Shown one piece after another: positions 8,927 to 18,899 of a DNA stretch of 36,764 nucleotides. The stretch lies in contig JADGIC010000005.1 in NCBI GenBank assembly GCA_019683615.1, positions 1-36,764 on the forward strand. Direction: 5' to 3'. Each line of letters starts with the position of its first letter. The first letter of the stretch is position 1. This DNA is from Alicyclobacillaceae bacterium. Its GTDB lineage: Bacteria > Bacillota > Bacilli > Alicyclobacillales > Alicyclobacillaceae. The position numbers and the translations under genes were made by a program. The notes beneath the pieces were generated by a model. It made no database searches. It was not told the DNA's origin and saw only the letters and a program-made list of their open reading frames with translations.

Positions 8927-10315
8927 ATGTGGGCGCCGGACGACACGATTGCCGCGATTGCAACCGCGTTGGGTGAAGCCAGTGTGGGAATTGTGCGGGT
9001 AAGCGGACGTTCCGCTGCGGCAGTGGCGCGGCAAGTGTTCCGGAGGCCGGCGGGTGGCCCGTTCGCATGTGGGGCAAAGAGAGGCGTTCATTACGGGTTT
9101 GTGGTGGACCCTGAAAGCGGTGAGCGCATCGACGAAGGGTTGTTGCTGTGGATGCCGGGTCCGCGCAGTTACACAGCCGAGGACGTCGCGGAGTTGCAGG
9201 TGCATGGTGGCATTCGCGTGGTGGAACTGACGTTGGACGCGGTACTGCGGGCGGGGGCGCGCTTGGCGGAGCCGGGTGAGTTCACGAAGCGGGCGTTCCT
9301 GAACGGACGCATCGACTTGTCGCAGGCGGAAGGGGTCATCGACCTGATTCGAGCGAAGACAGATTTGGCGGTGCGGTCGGCTCTCAACCAGGTGGACGGC
9401 CATTTCAGCGGCGTCGTGCGGGAGATGCGGCAGGCGTTGCTCAAGTTGCAGGCCCATATTGAGGTCACAATTGACTATCCGGAACACGACGTGGAACAGG
9501 TGGCCGTCCGTCAGATTGTTGAGACCGGAGAAGCGTTGGTGCAGCAGCTTGACCGCTTGCTGGCGTCCGCGAAGTTCGGGCAAATCCTGCGCGAGGGGGT
9601 CACAGCGGCGATTGTCGGCCGCCCAAACGTCGGAAAGTCGTCGTTACTGAACCGCTTGTTGCGGCGGGATCGGGCGATTGTGACAGACATTCCCGGGACC
9701 ACGCGGGATGTCATTGAGGAGTACGCAAACGTGCAGGGCGTCCCGTTCCGGTTGGTGGACACGGCCGGGATTCGGGAGACAGATGACGTCGTGGAGCGAA
9801 TCGGCGTCGAGCGATCCCGTCAGGTGTTGGCGGAAGGTGGCCTGATATTGTTAGTCTTGAACGGCAGCGAGCCACTGTCCAGCAGCGACCTCCAGTTGCT
9901 GGCGGAAACCGAAGGGCGGTCGCGGATCGTGGTCGTGAACAAAGCGGATCTTGCTGCGGCTGTGAGCGACGGGGAGTTGGCGCGGTTGACTGGAGAATCG
10001 CGAGTGGTGCGGGTGTCGGCGTTGTCTGGCGAGGGACTGGCCGAGCTGGAGGCGGCCATGGTACGGTCTGTGGCCGGTGGCGAGATTGCAGCTGCAGATG
10101 CACAGTTCCTGACCAATGCTCGCCAGACGGAGCAACTCCGGGCGGCGAAGGCCGACTTGGAAGAGGCTGTGGCTGCGGCCCAGGCGGGGGCGACGCTCGA
10201 CCTGGTGGCGGTTTCCTTGCAGTCTGCGTACGCGGCGCTGGGGTCGGTGATTGGCGAAGACGTTGGCGAGGATCTGTTGGACGCCATCTTTTCGGAATTC
10301 TGCTTAGGCAAATAA
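8927..10315 (+). CDS. mnmE: tRNA modification GTPase MnmE
   Basis: GTPase that with MnmG makes the cmnm5 modification of wobble uridine in certain tRNAs. It is 462 residues. The N-terminal THF-binding domain precedes a G domain with G1 GRPNVGKSS (231-239), G2/G3 region [10 protein letters not shown] and DTAGI, and G4 NKAD. The protein ends in the catalytic CLGK motif. The ATG at 8927 is preceded by AAGGAG; a GTG at 8918 lies inside that site and is rejected. It lies eight bases upstream of the first possible mnmG start. Confidence 0.97.
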   Translation: MWAPDDTIAAIATALGEASVGIVRVSGRSAAAVARQVFRRPAGGPFACGAKRGVHYGFVVDPESGERIDEGLLLWMPGPRSYTAEDVAELQVHGGIRVVELTLDAVLRAGARLAEPGEFTKRAFLNGRIDLSQAEGVIDLIRAKTDLAVRSALNQVDGHFSGVVREMRQALLKLQAHIEVTIDYPEHDVEQVAVRQIVETGEALVQQLDRLLASAKFGQILREGVTAAIVGRPNVGKSSLLNRLLRRDRAIVTDIPGTTRDVIEEYANVQGVPFRLVDTAGIRETDDVVERIGVERSRQVLAEGGLILLVLNGSEPLSSSDLQLLAETEGRSRIVVVNKADLAAAVSDGELARLTGESRVVRVSALSGEGLAELEAAMVRSVAGGEIAAADAQFLTNARQTEQLRAAKADLEEAVAAAQAGATLDLVAVSLQSAYAALGSVIGEDVGEDLLDAIFSEFCLGK

Positions 10316-10343
10316 ACTTCAGTTGAAAAGGGGAGTGAAGGGG

Positions 10344-12245
10344 TTGGGCGGACCGGTGCGGTTTGTCGGCGGGGAGTACCAGGTGATTGTCATTGGCGCG
10401 GGCCATGCGGGCTGCGAAGCAGCGTTGGCAGCGGCACGGATGGGCTGCCGGACGCTCCTGGTGACCATCAGTCTGGACACGGTTGCGATGATGCCTTGCA
10501 ATCCGTCGATTGGCGGACCGGCAAAGGGCATCGTGGTTCGGGAGATTGAGGCGTTGGGCGGAGAAATGGCGCGCAACATCGACCGTACCTACATTCAGAT
10601 GCGGATGCTGAACACCGGCAAAGGGCCGGCCGTGCAGGCGCTGCGGGCACAAGCCGACAAGGCGTTGTACGGCTATACCATGAAGCAGACCCTGTTGCGC
10701 GAGCCGAACCTGCATCTGAAGCAAGGCATGGTCGAGGAGATCCTCGTCGCAAACGGGCGCGTGCGCGGGGTCGTGACGAAGTCAGGCGTGGCATACCATG
10801 CGCCGTCCGTGGTTTTGACGACCGGCACATACTTGCGCGGCCGCATTTTCATCGGCGACGTGTCGTACGAGGGTGGTCCGAACGGCCAAATGCCGGCTGT
10901 GAAGTTGACAGACAGCCTGCTCGACTTGGGATTCCAGTTGGTGCGGTTCAAGACCGGTACGCCGCCGCGCGTGAACTGCCACACAATCGACTTTGACAAG
11001 TTGGTGGCGCAACCAGGTGACCCAGAGCCGGAACACTTTTCGTTCGATCCTGACATTCCCCGGCGTGAACAGGTCCCTTGCTGGCTCACGTACACGAACG
11101 AGACGGCTCATTCCATCATTCTCGAGAACCTGCACCGCGCCCCAATGTACTCGGGGCAAATTCAGGGAACGGGGCCGCGGTATTGCCCGTCGATTGAGGA
11201 CAAAGTGGTGCGGTTTCGGGAGCGGCCAAACCATCAGATCTTTCTGGAGCCCGAGGGGAGAGACACGGCCGAGTGGTACGTGCAGGGGTTGTCGACCAGC
11301 CTTCCGGAGGATGTTCAGCTGCAGGTGCTGCATGCGATTCCAGGGTTGGAACGAGCGGAGATGATCCGCCCAGGGTATGCGATCGAATACGACGCGATTG
11401 TGCCGACGCAGCTGTGGCCAACGTTGGAGTCGAAAGTGGTTGAGGGCTTGTTCACGGCCGGCCAGATCAACGGGACCTCGGGGTATGAGGAAGCGGCCGG
11501 GCAGGGCATTATCGCCGGGATCAACGCCGCGCGCAAGGTGTTGGGCCAGCCGCCGGTGGTGCTGGCGCGATCGGACGCCTACATTGGTGTGATGATTGAC
11601 GACCTGGTGACAAAGGGCACGAATGAGCCATACCGGCTGCTCACATCAAGGGCCGAATTTCGCCTGTTGCTCCGGCACGACAACGCGGACCTGCGGTTGA
11701 TGGAGATTGGTTACCAGATAGGGCTGCTCCCAGGCTGGAAGTATGAAGCCATGGTCCGGAAACGGGAGGCAGTGGCCGCGGAGATGGACCGCCTGGCGCG
11801 GACTCGCGTCCGCCCAGAAGAGGCCAACCCGGTATTGGCGCGAATTGGGTCGCGGACGATTGACGAGCCGGTGCCATTGCAACACTTGTTGCGGCGACCG
11901 GAAGTGTCGTACGCAGACGTGGAGGAGATGGAGGGTACGCGCGGATTGGCCCGTGTTGGCCGGGATGTCGCGGAGCAGGTGGAGATTCAGACGAAATACC
12001 TCGGTTACATTCGGAAGCAGGAGATGGAAATCGAACGGATGCGTCGGTTGGAGGAAAAGCGCCTCCCTGACGAGGTGAATTACACTCAGATTCGCGGATT
12101 GTCGTCGGAAGCCAAGGAGAAGCTGAACAAGGTGCGCCCGACGACGATCGGGCAGGCTTCGCGCATTCCGGGTGTCACCCCGGCTGACATTTCGATTTTG
12201 CTCGTGTACTTGGAGCAGGTTCGGAGGCAGGCGGTGAATGGCTGA
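10344..12245 (+). CDS. mnmG: tRNA uridine-5-carboxymethylaminomethyl modification enzyme MnmG
   Basis: FAD-dependent partner of MnmE. It is 633 residues, near the usual 620-630. The dinucleotide-binding motif GAGHAG is at about residues 18-23. Other family marks are [14 protein letters not shown], the GTPPRV segment, and [13 protein letters not shown] near the FAD site. TTG at 10344 is chosen because AGGGGAG lies about eight bases upstream; GTG at 10335 and TTG at 10323 are alternatives with poorer spacing. Its end overlaps rsmG by eight bases, as expected in an mnmE-mnmG-rsmG operon. Confidence 0.96.
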   Translation: MGGPVRFVGGEYQVIVIGAGHAGCEAALAAARMGCRTLLVTISLDTVAMMPCNPSIGGPAKGIVVREIEALGGEMARNIDRTYIQMRMLNTGKGPAVQALRAQADKALYGYTMKQTLLREPNLHLKQGMVEEILVANGRVRGVVTKSGVAYHAPSVVLTTGTYLRGRIFIGDVSYEGGPNGQMPAVKLTDSLLDLGFQLVRFKTGTPPRVNCHTIDFDKLVAQPGDPEPEHFSFDPDIPRREQVPCWLTYTNETAHSIILENLHRAPMYSGQIQGTGPRYCPSIEDKVVRFRERPNHQIFLEPEGRDTAEWYVQGLSTSLPEDVQLQVLHAIPGLERAEMIRPGYAIEYDAIVPTQLWPTLESKVVEGLFTAGQINGTSGYEEAAGQGIIAGINAARKVLGQPPVVLARSDAYIGVMIDDLVTKGTNEPYRLLTSRAEFRLLLRHDNADLRLMEIGYQIGLLPGWKYEAMVRKREAVAAEMDRLARTRVRPEEANPVLARIGSRTIDEPVPLQHLLRRPEVSYADVEEMEGTRGLARVGRDVAEQVEIQTKYLGYIRKQEMEIERMRRLEEKRLPDEVNYTQIRGLSSEAKEKLNKVRPTTIGQASRIPGVTPADISILLVYLEQVRRQAVNG

Positions 12246-12933
12246 CCGACCGGTGTGGACGGAGGCGGAGGAGGGTCTGTTTGAAAAGTATTACCAGCTG
12301 TTGCTCGAGTGGAACGAGCGGGTGAACTTGACGGCCATTGTCGAGCGGCAGGAGGTGTACGTCAAACACTTCTACGACAGCTTGTTAATTCGGGACCTGC
12401 CGGAGTGGCGGGCGGCGGTGGCGCGTCAGGGGCGCGTGGCCGACGTGGGGACAGGAGCAGGGTTTCCGGGCATTCCGTTGGCTATCGCCTTTCCGGGTGC
12501 ACGGTTTGTGTTGATGGACTCTCTGCAGAAGCGGTTGCGGTTTTTGCAGGCTGTCGTCGATACGCTGCGGTTGGCGAACGTCGAGTTGGTGCATGGTCGA
12601 GCTGAGGACTTGGCACATCAACCGGCGTTTCGGCACCAGTTTGACGTGGTGTTGGCTCGAGCAGTGGCAAAGCTGCCGACGTTGGTCGAGTTGTTGGCAG
12701 GTTTCGTAAAACCGGGACAGTTTGCGTTTGCCTACAAGGGACCGGAGGTGGAAGCGGAGATTGCCGGGGCCTGGCGTGCGCTGGCGGCGATGCGGATGAA
12801 ACTGGTCCGGGTGGACGCCCTCGAACTGCCGAAGGGGATGGGCAGCCGCCGTGTGGTTGTGCTGCGCCAGCTCGCGCCAGTTTCAAATGAGTATCCGCGG
12901 CGGGCCGGACTTCCGCAACGGCAGCCGCTCTAG
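12238..12933 (+). CDS. rsmG: 16S rRNA (guanine-N7) methyltransferase RsmG (GidB)
   Basis: SAM-dependent enzyme that methylates a conserved guanine (G527 in E. coli numbering) in 16S rRNA; its loss gives low-level streptomycin resistance in other bacteria. It is 231 residues. The SAM-binding motif [17 protein letters not shown] follows the typical N-terminal [13 protein letters not shown], and [11 protein letters not shown] is a second family motif. The ATG overlaps the end of mnmG. Confidence 0.95.
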   Translation: MADRPVWTEAEEGLFEKYYQLLLEWNERVNLTAIVERQEVYVKHFYDSLLIRDLPEWRAAVARQGRVADVGTGAGFPGIPLAIAFPGARFVLMDSLQKRLRFLQAVVDTLRLANVELVHGRAEDLAHQPAFRHQFDVVLARAVAKLPTLVELLAGFVKPGQFAFAYKGPEVEAEIAGAWRALAAMRMKLVRVDALELPKGMGSRRVVVLRQLAPVSNEYPRRAGLPQRQPL

Positions 12934-13157
12934 GCGGTGGAGACGGACGGTGTCGGCATTTGGCGAACGAGCGGAACGTTTGTCAGCAAGCAGGGTTTTG
13001 CCCAAGGCTGTTGAAATGGAAGATCCGACAGCATCTTGGTCCGCGGTCCACGCGCGTTCACTCCCAGGGATGCGGGTTCACTCCGATGGGCGGCGAGCAA
13101 GGCGGATTCGGTGGCGGACGACGGGCTCCAGTTGATCTCGGTTTGAGGTGGGGCGCG
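12934..13157. other. intergenic stretch rsmG-noc, no feature found
   Basis: About 220 bp with no convincing gene, promoter or terminator. An open frame upstream of noc could extend it by 66 codons, but the extension has no family support and the noc ATG has its own GAGGTG site. Confidence 0.5.
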
Positions 13158-14012
13158 ATGAGAGAGACGTGGGGACGACTGCTGAGCATGAGCGCGAAAA
13201 ATCCGGCAGAGACCACGGCGGTGGTCGAAATCGCCGTCGATGAAATCGTGTCAAACCCGTTTCAGCCTCGTGCCATCTTTGATGAACAAAGTATTGCGGA
13301 ACTTGCCAACACGATTCGCACGCATGGTGTCATCCAGCCGATTGTCGTCCGCCGCCGGCAAGGCCATTACGAGTTGATTGCCGGTGAGCGCCGCTGGCGC
13401 GCGGTGAAATCACTGGGATGGCCGACAATTCCGGCCATCATCCGCGAAATGAACGATGCGCAAACGGCTTCTGCCGCCTTGATTGAAAACTTGCAGCGGG
13501 AAGGGTTGACGCCGATTGAGGAGGCGGTGGCCTACCAACAGCTGTTGGAGCTGCACGGCTTGACCCAAGAGAGTTTGGCGCAGAGGTTGGGCAAGGGGCA
13601 GTCGACCATCGCGAACAAACTACGCTTGCTCCACCTGCCGCAAGAGGTGCAGCAGGCTCTGTTGAAACGTGAAATCACGGAACGACACGCGCGCGCCTTG
13701 CTGGCTCTGCCGTCCGAGGAATTGCAGATTCAACTGCTTCGCGAGTGCATGCAGCGGGGCTGGAACGTGAAACAAATGGAGGAGCACGTCCAGGCGGCTT
13801 TGGCGAAGCTGCAGGCAAAGCCAAAGGCGAGGACGAGGCGCCGAGGGCTGCCAAAGGATGTGCGGATTGCGCTCAACACGGTGCGGCAATCGGTGGAGAT
13901 GATTGAGAGGACCGGGTTGGCGGTGGTGTGTGAAGAACGGGATGGACAGGATTATTACGAGTTTCACATCCGGATTCCGAAGCAGGCGGGCGCGAATACG
14001 ACCGACGGTTAA
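13158..14012 (+). CDS. noc: Nucleoid occlusion protein Noc (ParB family)
   Basis: ParB-like CTPase that binds specific chromosomal sites and blocks division over the nucleoid. It is 284 residues, the same as B. subtilis Noc (~283). ParB/Spo0J motifs are GERRWR (76-81) and ENLQRE (110-115), followed by a helix-turn-helix near 135-155. The N-terminal MRETWGRLLSMSAK can form the short amphipathic helix that binds membrane in Noc, unlike ParB's MSKRGLGRGL start. It lies between rsmG and parA as in Bacillus. Alternative: a second ParB, less likely given position and N-terminus. Confidence 0.92.
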   Translation: MRETWGRLLSMSAKNPAETTAVVEIAVDEIVSNPFQPRAIFDEQSIAELANTIRTHGVIQPIVVRRRQGHYELIAGERRWRAVKSLGWPTIPAIIREMNDAQTASAALIENLQREGLTPIEEAVAYQQLLELHGLTQESLAQRLGKGQSTIANKLRLLHLPQEVQQALLKREITERHARALLALPSEELQIQLLRECMQRGWNVKQMEEHVQAALAKLQAKPKARTRRRGLPKDVRIALNTVRQSVEMIERTGLAVVCEERDGQDYYEFHIRIPKQAGANTTDG

Positions 14013-14073
14013 TCAAGGTTTATGCCAGGGTGTGTTTGTTGGGATGCCTGTGGGGGCCTGCGGTTCAGGTTGG

Positions 14074-14111
14074 GAGGTAGACCATGCGGGGGACGCAGTC
14101 TACCTCTTTTT
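14074..14111 (+). terminator. intrinsic terminator after noc
   Basis: Nine-bp perfect stem GAGGTAGAC / GTCTACCTC with a 15-base loop that can pair further (TGCG/CGCA), followed by TTTTT. It ends noc transcription before parA. Confidence 0.82.
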
Positions 14112-14206
14112 GTGATTCCTATCGTCCACGTGTGAGCTTTTGAAGTACAATGGATCTGGTCAACCGAGCCGCCATGCGCGGAGCGAGTCGTAAGGAGGGC
14201 GCTGTA

Positions 14207-14974
14207 GTGTCGAGTGGCCGAATCATTGCCATCGCCAACCAGAAGGGCGGTGTCGGTAAAACAACCACTGCGGTGAACCTGGGTGCGTGCATGGCAAACC
14301 TGGGCAGGCGAGTGCTTCTCATCGATATCGATCCGCAAGGCAACACCACTTCCGGTATCGGGATCAATAAGGCGGATGTGAAATACTGTGTCTACGACGT
14401 CATTATCAACGACGTCGCCGTGGAAGAAGCGATTTTGCCCACCAGTGTGGAGAATTTATACCTGCTCCCAGCGACGATTCAATTGGCGGGCGCCGAAATC
14501 GAACTGGTTCCCACAATATCGCGGGAAATCCGCCTGCGCCGGGCTGTGCATCCGCTGCGGGCGAAGTACGACTACATTCTTGTCGACTGTCCTCCGTCAC
14601 TCGGCCTCTTAACGGTCAACGCCCTGACGGCCGCTGATTCCGTACTCATCCCCATCCAGTGCGAGTATTACGCATTGGAAGGGTTGAGCCAACTGTTAAA
14701 CACGATTCGTCTGGTTCAGAAGCATTTGAACACCACCCTTGAAGTGGAGGGTGTGTTGCTGACGATGTTGGATGCCCGGACCAACCTCGGCTTGCAGGTT
14801 ATTGAGGATGTGAAGAAGTTTTTCCGGGACAAGGTGTATCAGACGATTATTCCCCGGAATGTCCGTCTCAGCGAGGCACCCAGCCACGGCCGCCCGATTA
14901 TATTCTACGACCCAAAATCGAGGGGTGCCGAGACCTACATGGACTTGGCGAAGGAAGTGGTCGGCATTGAGTAA
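14207..14974 (+). CDS. parA: Chromosome partitioning ATPase ParA (Soj)
   Basis: Deviant Walker ATPase that works with ParB to segregate the origin and also modulates DnaA in B. subtilis. It is 255 residues. The deviant Walker A KGGVGKTT is at 13-20, with LLIDIDPQGN (A' motif) and ILVDCPPSLGLLTVNAL (Walker B). GTG at 14207 is used because AAGGAGG precedes it; an upstream ATG at 14150 has no site. A possible -10 TACAAT at 14146-14151 has no good -35. It overlaps parB by eight bases. Confidence 0.96.
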   Translation: MSSGRIIAIANQKGGVGKTTTAVNLGACMANLGRRVLLIDIDPQGNTTSGIGINKADVKYCVYDVIINDVAVEEAILPTSVENLYLLPATIQLAGAEIELVPTISREIRLRRAVHPLRAKYDYILVDCPPSLGLLTVNALTAADSVLIPIQCEYYALEGLSQLLNTIRLVQKHLNTTLEVEGVLLTMLDARTNLGLQVIEDVKKFFRDKVYQTIIPRNVRLSEAPSHGRPIIFYDPKSRGAETYMDLAKEVVGIE

Positions 14975-15842
14975 GCGCGGACTTGGCAGGGGTTTGGAGG
15001 CGATTTTCGCGGAGATGCAGGTAACGGAGACGGATGTGGTGACCTCGATTGATCTTCGCGACCTGCGCCCGAACCCGTATCAGCCGCGACGGTCGTTCGA
15101 CGAAGAAAAGTTGGAGGAACTGGCACAGTCCATTCAGGAGCACGGCATTATACAACCTCTCATTGTCCGCCGGAGCAGCGTGCGCGGGTACGACATCGTG
15201 GCAGGTGAACGCCGGTACCGGGCCGCTCAGCGGCTGGGAATGACGAGTGTTCCGGCGGTGGTCAGGAATTTCAGCGACGTGCAGTTGATGGAGATCGCGA
15301 TAATTGAGAATCTGCAGCGCGAGGACTTAAATGCGTTGGAGATTGCGGATGCGTACGCGAGCTTGATGGAGAAGTGTCACCTGACCCAGGAGGAGTTAGC
15401 GCGCCGCGTCGGCCAAAGCCGAAGTCACGTTGCGAACATGTTGCGTTTGCTTCACCTGCCGGAGAGGGTGAAGGAACTTGTTTCACGTGGAACATTGTCA
15501 ATGGGGCATGCCAGGGCACTGTTGGCCGTGGATGATCCAGTTCGGCAAGTCGAGCTAGCTGAACAGGTGGTCCGGGAGGATTTGAGCGTAAGGAAGCTGG
15601 AAGCTCTGATCTACCGGCCTAAAGGACAGCGTGCATCTGTTTCACGTGAAACACCTGCGAAACCCGAACAAGACGTCCGGTACCGCAGGTATGAAGACAT
15701 GTTCCGGGCTTACCTTGGGACCGCGGTTCACATCCGTGCCGGGAAGAAGCGCGGGAAGATTGAAATCGAGTATTTTTCGGCAGACGATCTCGAACGCATT
15801 GTGCAGTTGCTGATAGCTCACCTGCCACAGCCCGAGGTATAA
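14967..15842 (+). CDS. parB: Chromosome partitioning protein ParB (Spo0J)
   Basis: CTP-dependent clamp that loads at parS and spreads, recruiting SMC. It is 291 residues, MSKRGLGRGLEAIFAEM onward, the typical ParB start that stimulates ParA. The CTP-binding motifs are GERRYR (80-85) and ENLQRE (114-119), and the helix-turn-helix lies near 138-160. The C-terminal dimerisation domain ends DDLERIVQLLIAHL. TTG at 14967 overlaps the parA end and follows AAGGAAG. Two parS sites lie inside the gene. Confidence 0.96.
   Translation: MSKRGLGRGLEAIFAEMQVTETDVVTSIDLRDLRPNPYQPRRSFDEEKLEELAQSIQEHGIIQPLIVRRSSVRGYDIVAGERRYRAAQRLGMTSVPAVVRNFSDVQLMEIAIIENLQREDLNALEIADAYASLMEKCHLTQEELARRVGQSRSHVANMLRLLHLPERVKELVSRGTLSMGHARALLAVDDPVRQVELAEQVVREDLSVRKLEALIYRPKGQRASVSRETPAKPEQDVRYRRYEDMFRAYLGTAVHIRAGKKRGKIEIEYFSADDLERIVQLLIAHLPQPEV
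15479..15494 (+). promoter_or_regulatory. parS site (one mismatch)
   Basis: TGTTTCACGTGGAACA differs from the TGTTTCACGTGAAACA palindrome at one base. It sits in parB codons for V-S-R-G-T. Confidence 0.85.
15638..15653 (+). promoter_or_regulatory. parS site (perfect consensus)
   Basis: TGTTTCACGTGAAACA is a perfect 16-bp palindrome and a perfect ParB-binding consensus. It lies 159 bp from the first site, in the same codon phase, reading V-S-R-E-T. Confidence 0.95.
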
Positions 15843-15965
15843 CGGGCGCGGTCGAGAAAAATCTTCCACACTGAACCGGCGCCCGCTGTCCCATACTAAC
15901 CGGTGCTCACGACCGGCTGGCCGGCTGTTCCGGCGTCAGCAACATCTGACAGGAGAGGAATCCCC

Positions 15966-16502
15966 ATGCCGCAACTGACCTCGCCCCGCATCCTCGAACT
16001 GATCCTTGGCGTCGTGCTGCTGCTCAGCCTGATGGGCTGCGTCTTCGGGTTGACCGGGTTCACCAGCGCAGCGCGCACGGGTCGCCGTTTCCGCCGATGG
16101 AAGTCTGTGAATGCGAGTGCTGACCTCGAACAGGTGTATCAACAGACCATCGCACGGGTTCAGGTGCTGGCGGAAGAACTGGCACAAGTTCGCCAGGAGC
16201 TGGACCGCATCCGCACCACGCTGCAATCAAAGGTTTCAACACCTGAAGTCTTGCGCTTCAATGCCTTCCCCGAGATGGGTAGCGACCTGAGCTTTTCGTT
16301 GGCGCTGCTCGACGACCGCGGAGACGGGGTCGTCCTGTCCTCCATTTACGGGCGCGAAGAATCCCGAGTATTCGCCAAGCCGGTGCGCGGCGGACAATCC
16401 GATTACCCGCTGACCGATGAAGAGATCTATGTCATTCAAGGCGCCAGTCAACCGCCGGAAGGGGAGACGGTGCGCAGCAGGGCACGGCCGGTTCAAATGT
16501 GA
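15966..16502 (+). CDS. DUF4446 family membrane-anchored protein
   Basis: Protein of 178 residues with one N-terminal membrane segment (about residues 9-33), a coiled-coil-like stretch near 57-95 (LEQVYQQTIARVQVLAEELAQVRQELDRI), and a C-terminal domain with DLSFSLALLDDRGDGVVLSSIYGREESRVFAKPV, the hallmark of DUF4446. These proteins are common next to parB in Firmicutes; their role is unknown. ATG at 15966 follows AGGAGAGG. The C-terminal domain is probably cytoplasmic. Confidence 0.88.
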   Translation: MPQLTSPRILELILGVVLLLSLMGCVFGLTGFTSAARTGRRFRRWKSVNASADLEQVYQQTIARVQVLAEELAQVRQELDRIRTTLQSKVSTPEVLRFNAFPEMGSDLSFSLALLDDRGDGVVLSSIYGREESRVFAKPVRGGQSDYPLTDEEIYVIQGASQPPEGETVRSRARPVQM

Positions 16503-16578
16503 CTGCGGACCCGGCCGTATCCGCCGCCCGCGGGCGCGCTCGGCACAACCTTCTCCCTTCGCGGGCAGCGCAACAGCC

Positions 16579-17193
16579 TCAAACCGGCGCGGGCATCCTG
16601 CTCATCGTCCGCCGAATCTGTAACTTCCGCCAGCTTCGGCAAAACGCATCAACCACCACATCCGACATTCGCATCACGACACCCAGGCGGGTGTTTTGCA
16701 AAACAAAGTACTCCATGAAGCCACAGACGTTCACAACACCGGTCAGCGTGTAATCCCCAAACTCCGGGAGGGACTTCTTAACCCCAGCGCCAGGCCGAAG
16801 GGGGCCAGGCTCGATAATGATATGGCCGACGTGGTCAAACTTGCCTAGGCAGGCGTCGACCGCGAGGATGAACGGCGACGTTCCCCGTTTCCGTTGTATT
16901 TCTCCAAGGGTGACCGCCAGGTTGATGGCGTGAACCGGTTCGTTCAGCGTCCCGTAGACTTCCAGCCCGGACAGACCGCTGGCCACGAGTCGGGAGCCGA
17001 TAATGGGCCCAAACGCATCCCCTGTGGACCGGTCGGTGCCAACGCAGACGACAACCACGGGCCGTTCCACAGCCTGCTCAAAGACGGCGTCCAATGCGGC
17101 CGAAATCCGCTCTGCTGCCGACTGATCGTCAAACGGAACGCGAGCAGTCACAGCCGGTCGCACTGCGCTCGAGAGCACACTTTCGTCAGACAC
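16579..17193 (-). CDS. yyaC: Spore protease YyaC (DUF1256)
   Basis: Sporulation protein of 204 residues in the YyaC family, which resembles germination protease and hydrogenase-maturation proteases. The signature CVGTDRSTGDAFGPIIG is near residues 50-66, followed by LEVYGTLNEPVHAINL and ILAVDACLG. In B. subtilis yyaC also lies next to parB and is expressed in the forespore. GTG at 17193 follows GGGAGG. It is the only minus-strand gene in this stretch. I could not find a convincing sporulation sigma-factor promoter. Confidence 0.92.
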   Translation of the reverse strand: MSDESVLSSAVRPAVTARVPFDDQSAAERISAALDAVFEQAVERPVVVVCVGTDRSTGDAFGPIIGSRLVASGLSGLEVYGTLNEPVHAINLAVTLGEIQRKRGTSPFILAVDACLGKFDHVGHIIIEPGPLRPGAGVKKSLPEFGDYTLTGVVNVCGFMEYFVLQNTRLGVVMRMSDVVVDAFCRSWRKLQIRRTMSRMPAPV

Positions 17194-17298
17194 CACAAAT
17201 CCTCCCACCACCGGAATATTCCCAGTATACGTAGGCGTACGTTCAACTATACCTGTCTAACCATTCGCTCGACCGGAGTAGAAAGGGGGCGCGCAGGT

Positions 17299-17883
17299 GT
17301 GCTGGATTTACTGCTTATCCTGGAGGTGGCGTGGTGCTCTCGCTGGCTGCGGGCCTCAGGGCCACGCGAGGCGCTGATCCGAAGTGGAGCCATTCTGGCT
17401 TCCGGGTTCGCGGGTGCGAACCTGTCAGACTGGATGGCGCGGGTGTTGGTTCCTCCGGCCGTACCCGTGCTGCGCTGGGTCGAAGCCCGGGTCTCGCTTG
17501 ACGCGGGTGCCATCCCGGCTTTGGCTGCGTTCGTCCCGCCAGAAACCGCTGCGTGGACGGATACGGTACAGGTGCAGTGGATTGCCTATCACGTGACACA
17601 GACACTTCTGTTCGCAGGGATCACAGCTGGCGTGATAGCGTTTTTTGCAGTGATGAACCGGCTTTCCGACGCCCTCTGGGATCCGGTGTCCACCGCCACC
17701 CGACGTCTGGACGGATGGATTGCGCCGGCTGCGGCGCTGCTGTCGTCCGTGTACCTGGCGCTGCTGACGGCGACCGTGTTTGCGCAGCTCGCTTGGCTGC
17801 GCCCGTTCGCGTGGGTGATTGGAGAGGCGCGGAAGTCGGTTGCAGTGCATGTCGCCGGTTGGCTGGTCCACTGCACTCTGTGA
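17299..17883 (+). CDS. CvpA-like integral membrane protein
   Basis: Hydrophobic protein of 194 residues with about four membrane segments: near 2-15, 24-50, 107-128 and 140-167. The start MLDLLLILEVAWCSRWLRAS and overall plan resemble the CvpA/colicin V production family, but the usual RG/KG pattern after the first segment is not clear, so the call is tentative. GTG at 17299 follows AGGGGG. It lies between yyaC (divergent) and mscS. Confidence 0.55.
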   Translation: MLDLLLILEVAWCSRWLRASGPREALIRSGAILASGFAGANLSDWMARVLVPPAVPVLRWVEARVSLDAGAIPALAAFVPPETAAWTDTVQVQWIAYHVTQTLLFAGITAGVIAFFAVMNRLSDALWDPVSTATRRLDGWIAPAAALLSSVYLALLTATVFAQLAWLRPFAWVIGEARKSVAVHVAGWLVHCTL

Positions 17884-18012
17884 CACCACACCCGCTGAGC
17901 CCTGCCACCAGGTTGCGGGACGGCGGTTCGTGCAGGATTTTCGCTGTGATATAGTAAGGGGCAGACACCGCTCGGCACGCCCAGGTTGGCGGAGGCAGGA
18001 GGAAGTCGGCAG

Positions 18013-18897
18013 TTGAATACATTATGGCAGCATTTGCATCACGAACTGGACAAACGGCGGCCGTCAATCGACGACCTTTTGAACGCCTTCGGGGTCATTC
18101 TGGAAATTCTCCTGTTCTACCTGTGCGCGCGCGTGGCGATTCGGATCTGTTGCAAGGCGATTCAACGCCTGATGCGGTCCAGCGCGGTCCGCTTTGATAC
18201 GCGGCGGAGGGACACGCTTGAATCGCTCTTGGACAACGCAGCGCGGTATGTGATCTACTTCATCTTCATTTTGGCCTCGTTGCGGACTCTGGGAGTTCAC
18301 ATCGCGGCACTGTTGGCTGGAGCGGGGATTGCCGGTGTCGCTCTGGGGTTTGGCGCACAAAGCTTGATTCGGGACGTGTTGACCGGGTTTTTCATCCTGT
18401 TTGAAGACCAATACGGTGTCGGTGATCTCGTCAAAATCAACGGGTTTACGGGTACGGTCGTGCACATCGGCTTGCGCACGACGAGAGTAAAGGCGTGGAC
18501 TGGCGAAATCGAAATCATTCCCAACGGGCAAGTGCAACAGGTGACCAATTATTCCAAGGCCAATTCCACAGCCATCGTGGATGTCGGCGTGGACAGCCGG
18601 ACAGACCTCGACCGTGCCCTGCAGATCATGCGCCAGGTGCTCGAAGAGCTGAAGTCGGAACGGGATGACGTGGTGGGCGACGTACAGGTGTTGGGCGTAC
18701 AAGCGTTGACTGGGCCAGAGATCCGCCTGCGGGTTGCCGTCGAATGTCTGCCGTCTGCCCATTTTGCGGTCGAGCGGATCGCCCGCTATCGCATTAAGGA
18801 ACGGTTTGATCGCGAAGGCATCGGGTTGGCAGGGGCGGCTGCGCCCGCGACGCCGGGTGGCGAGGCCTCCGGCAAAGCAGGGAGGGCGGAGGTCTGA
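18013..18897 (+). CDS. Small-conductance mechanosensitive channel (MscS family)
   Basis: Pore protein that opens under membrane tension to release solutes in osmotic downshock. It is 294 residues with membrane segments near 27-45 and 75-95. The pore helix is LLAGAGIAGVALGFGAQSLIRDVLTGFFILFEDQYGVGD, the family signature, and is followed by the beta domain (VHIGLRTTRVKAWTGEIEIIPNG). TTG at 18013 follows AGGAGGAAG. DUF951 starts two bases after its stop, so they are probably co-transcribed. A -10-like TATAGT at 17949-17954 is a weak promoter candidate. Confidence 0.93.
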   Translation: MNTLWQHLHHELDKRRPSIDDLLNAFGVILEILLFYLCARVAIRICCKAIQRLMRSSAVRFDTRRRDTLESLLDNAARYVIYFIFILASLRTLGVHIAALLAGAGIAGVALGFGAQSLIRDVLTGFFILFEDQYGVGDLVKINGFTGTVVHIGLRTTRVKAWTGEIEIIPNGQVQQVTNYSKANSTAIVDVGVDSRTDLDRALQIMRQVLEELKSERDDVVGDVQVLGVQALTGPEIRLRVAVECLPSAHFAVERIARYRIKERFDREGIGLAGAAAPATPGGEASGKAGRAEV

Positions 18898-18899
18898 CC

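Noticed and set aside
16894-17298. Upstream extension of the CvpA-like gene
   Set aside because: It runs antisense through yyaC and lacks a ribosome-binding site; GTG at 17299 has one.
17585-17600. parS-like TATCACGTGACACA
   Set aside because: Only the right half and centre resemble parS; the left half has several mismatches.
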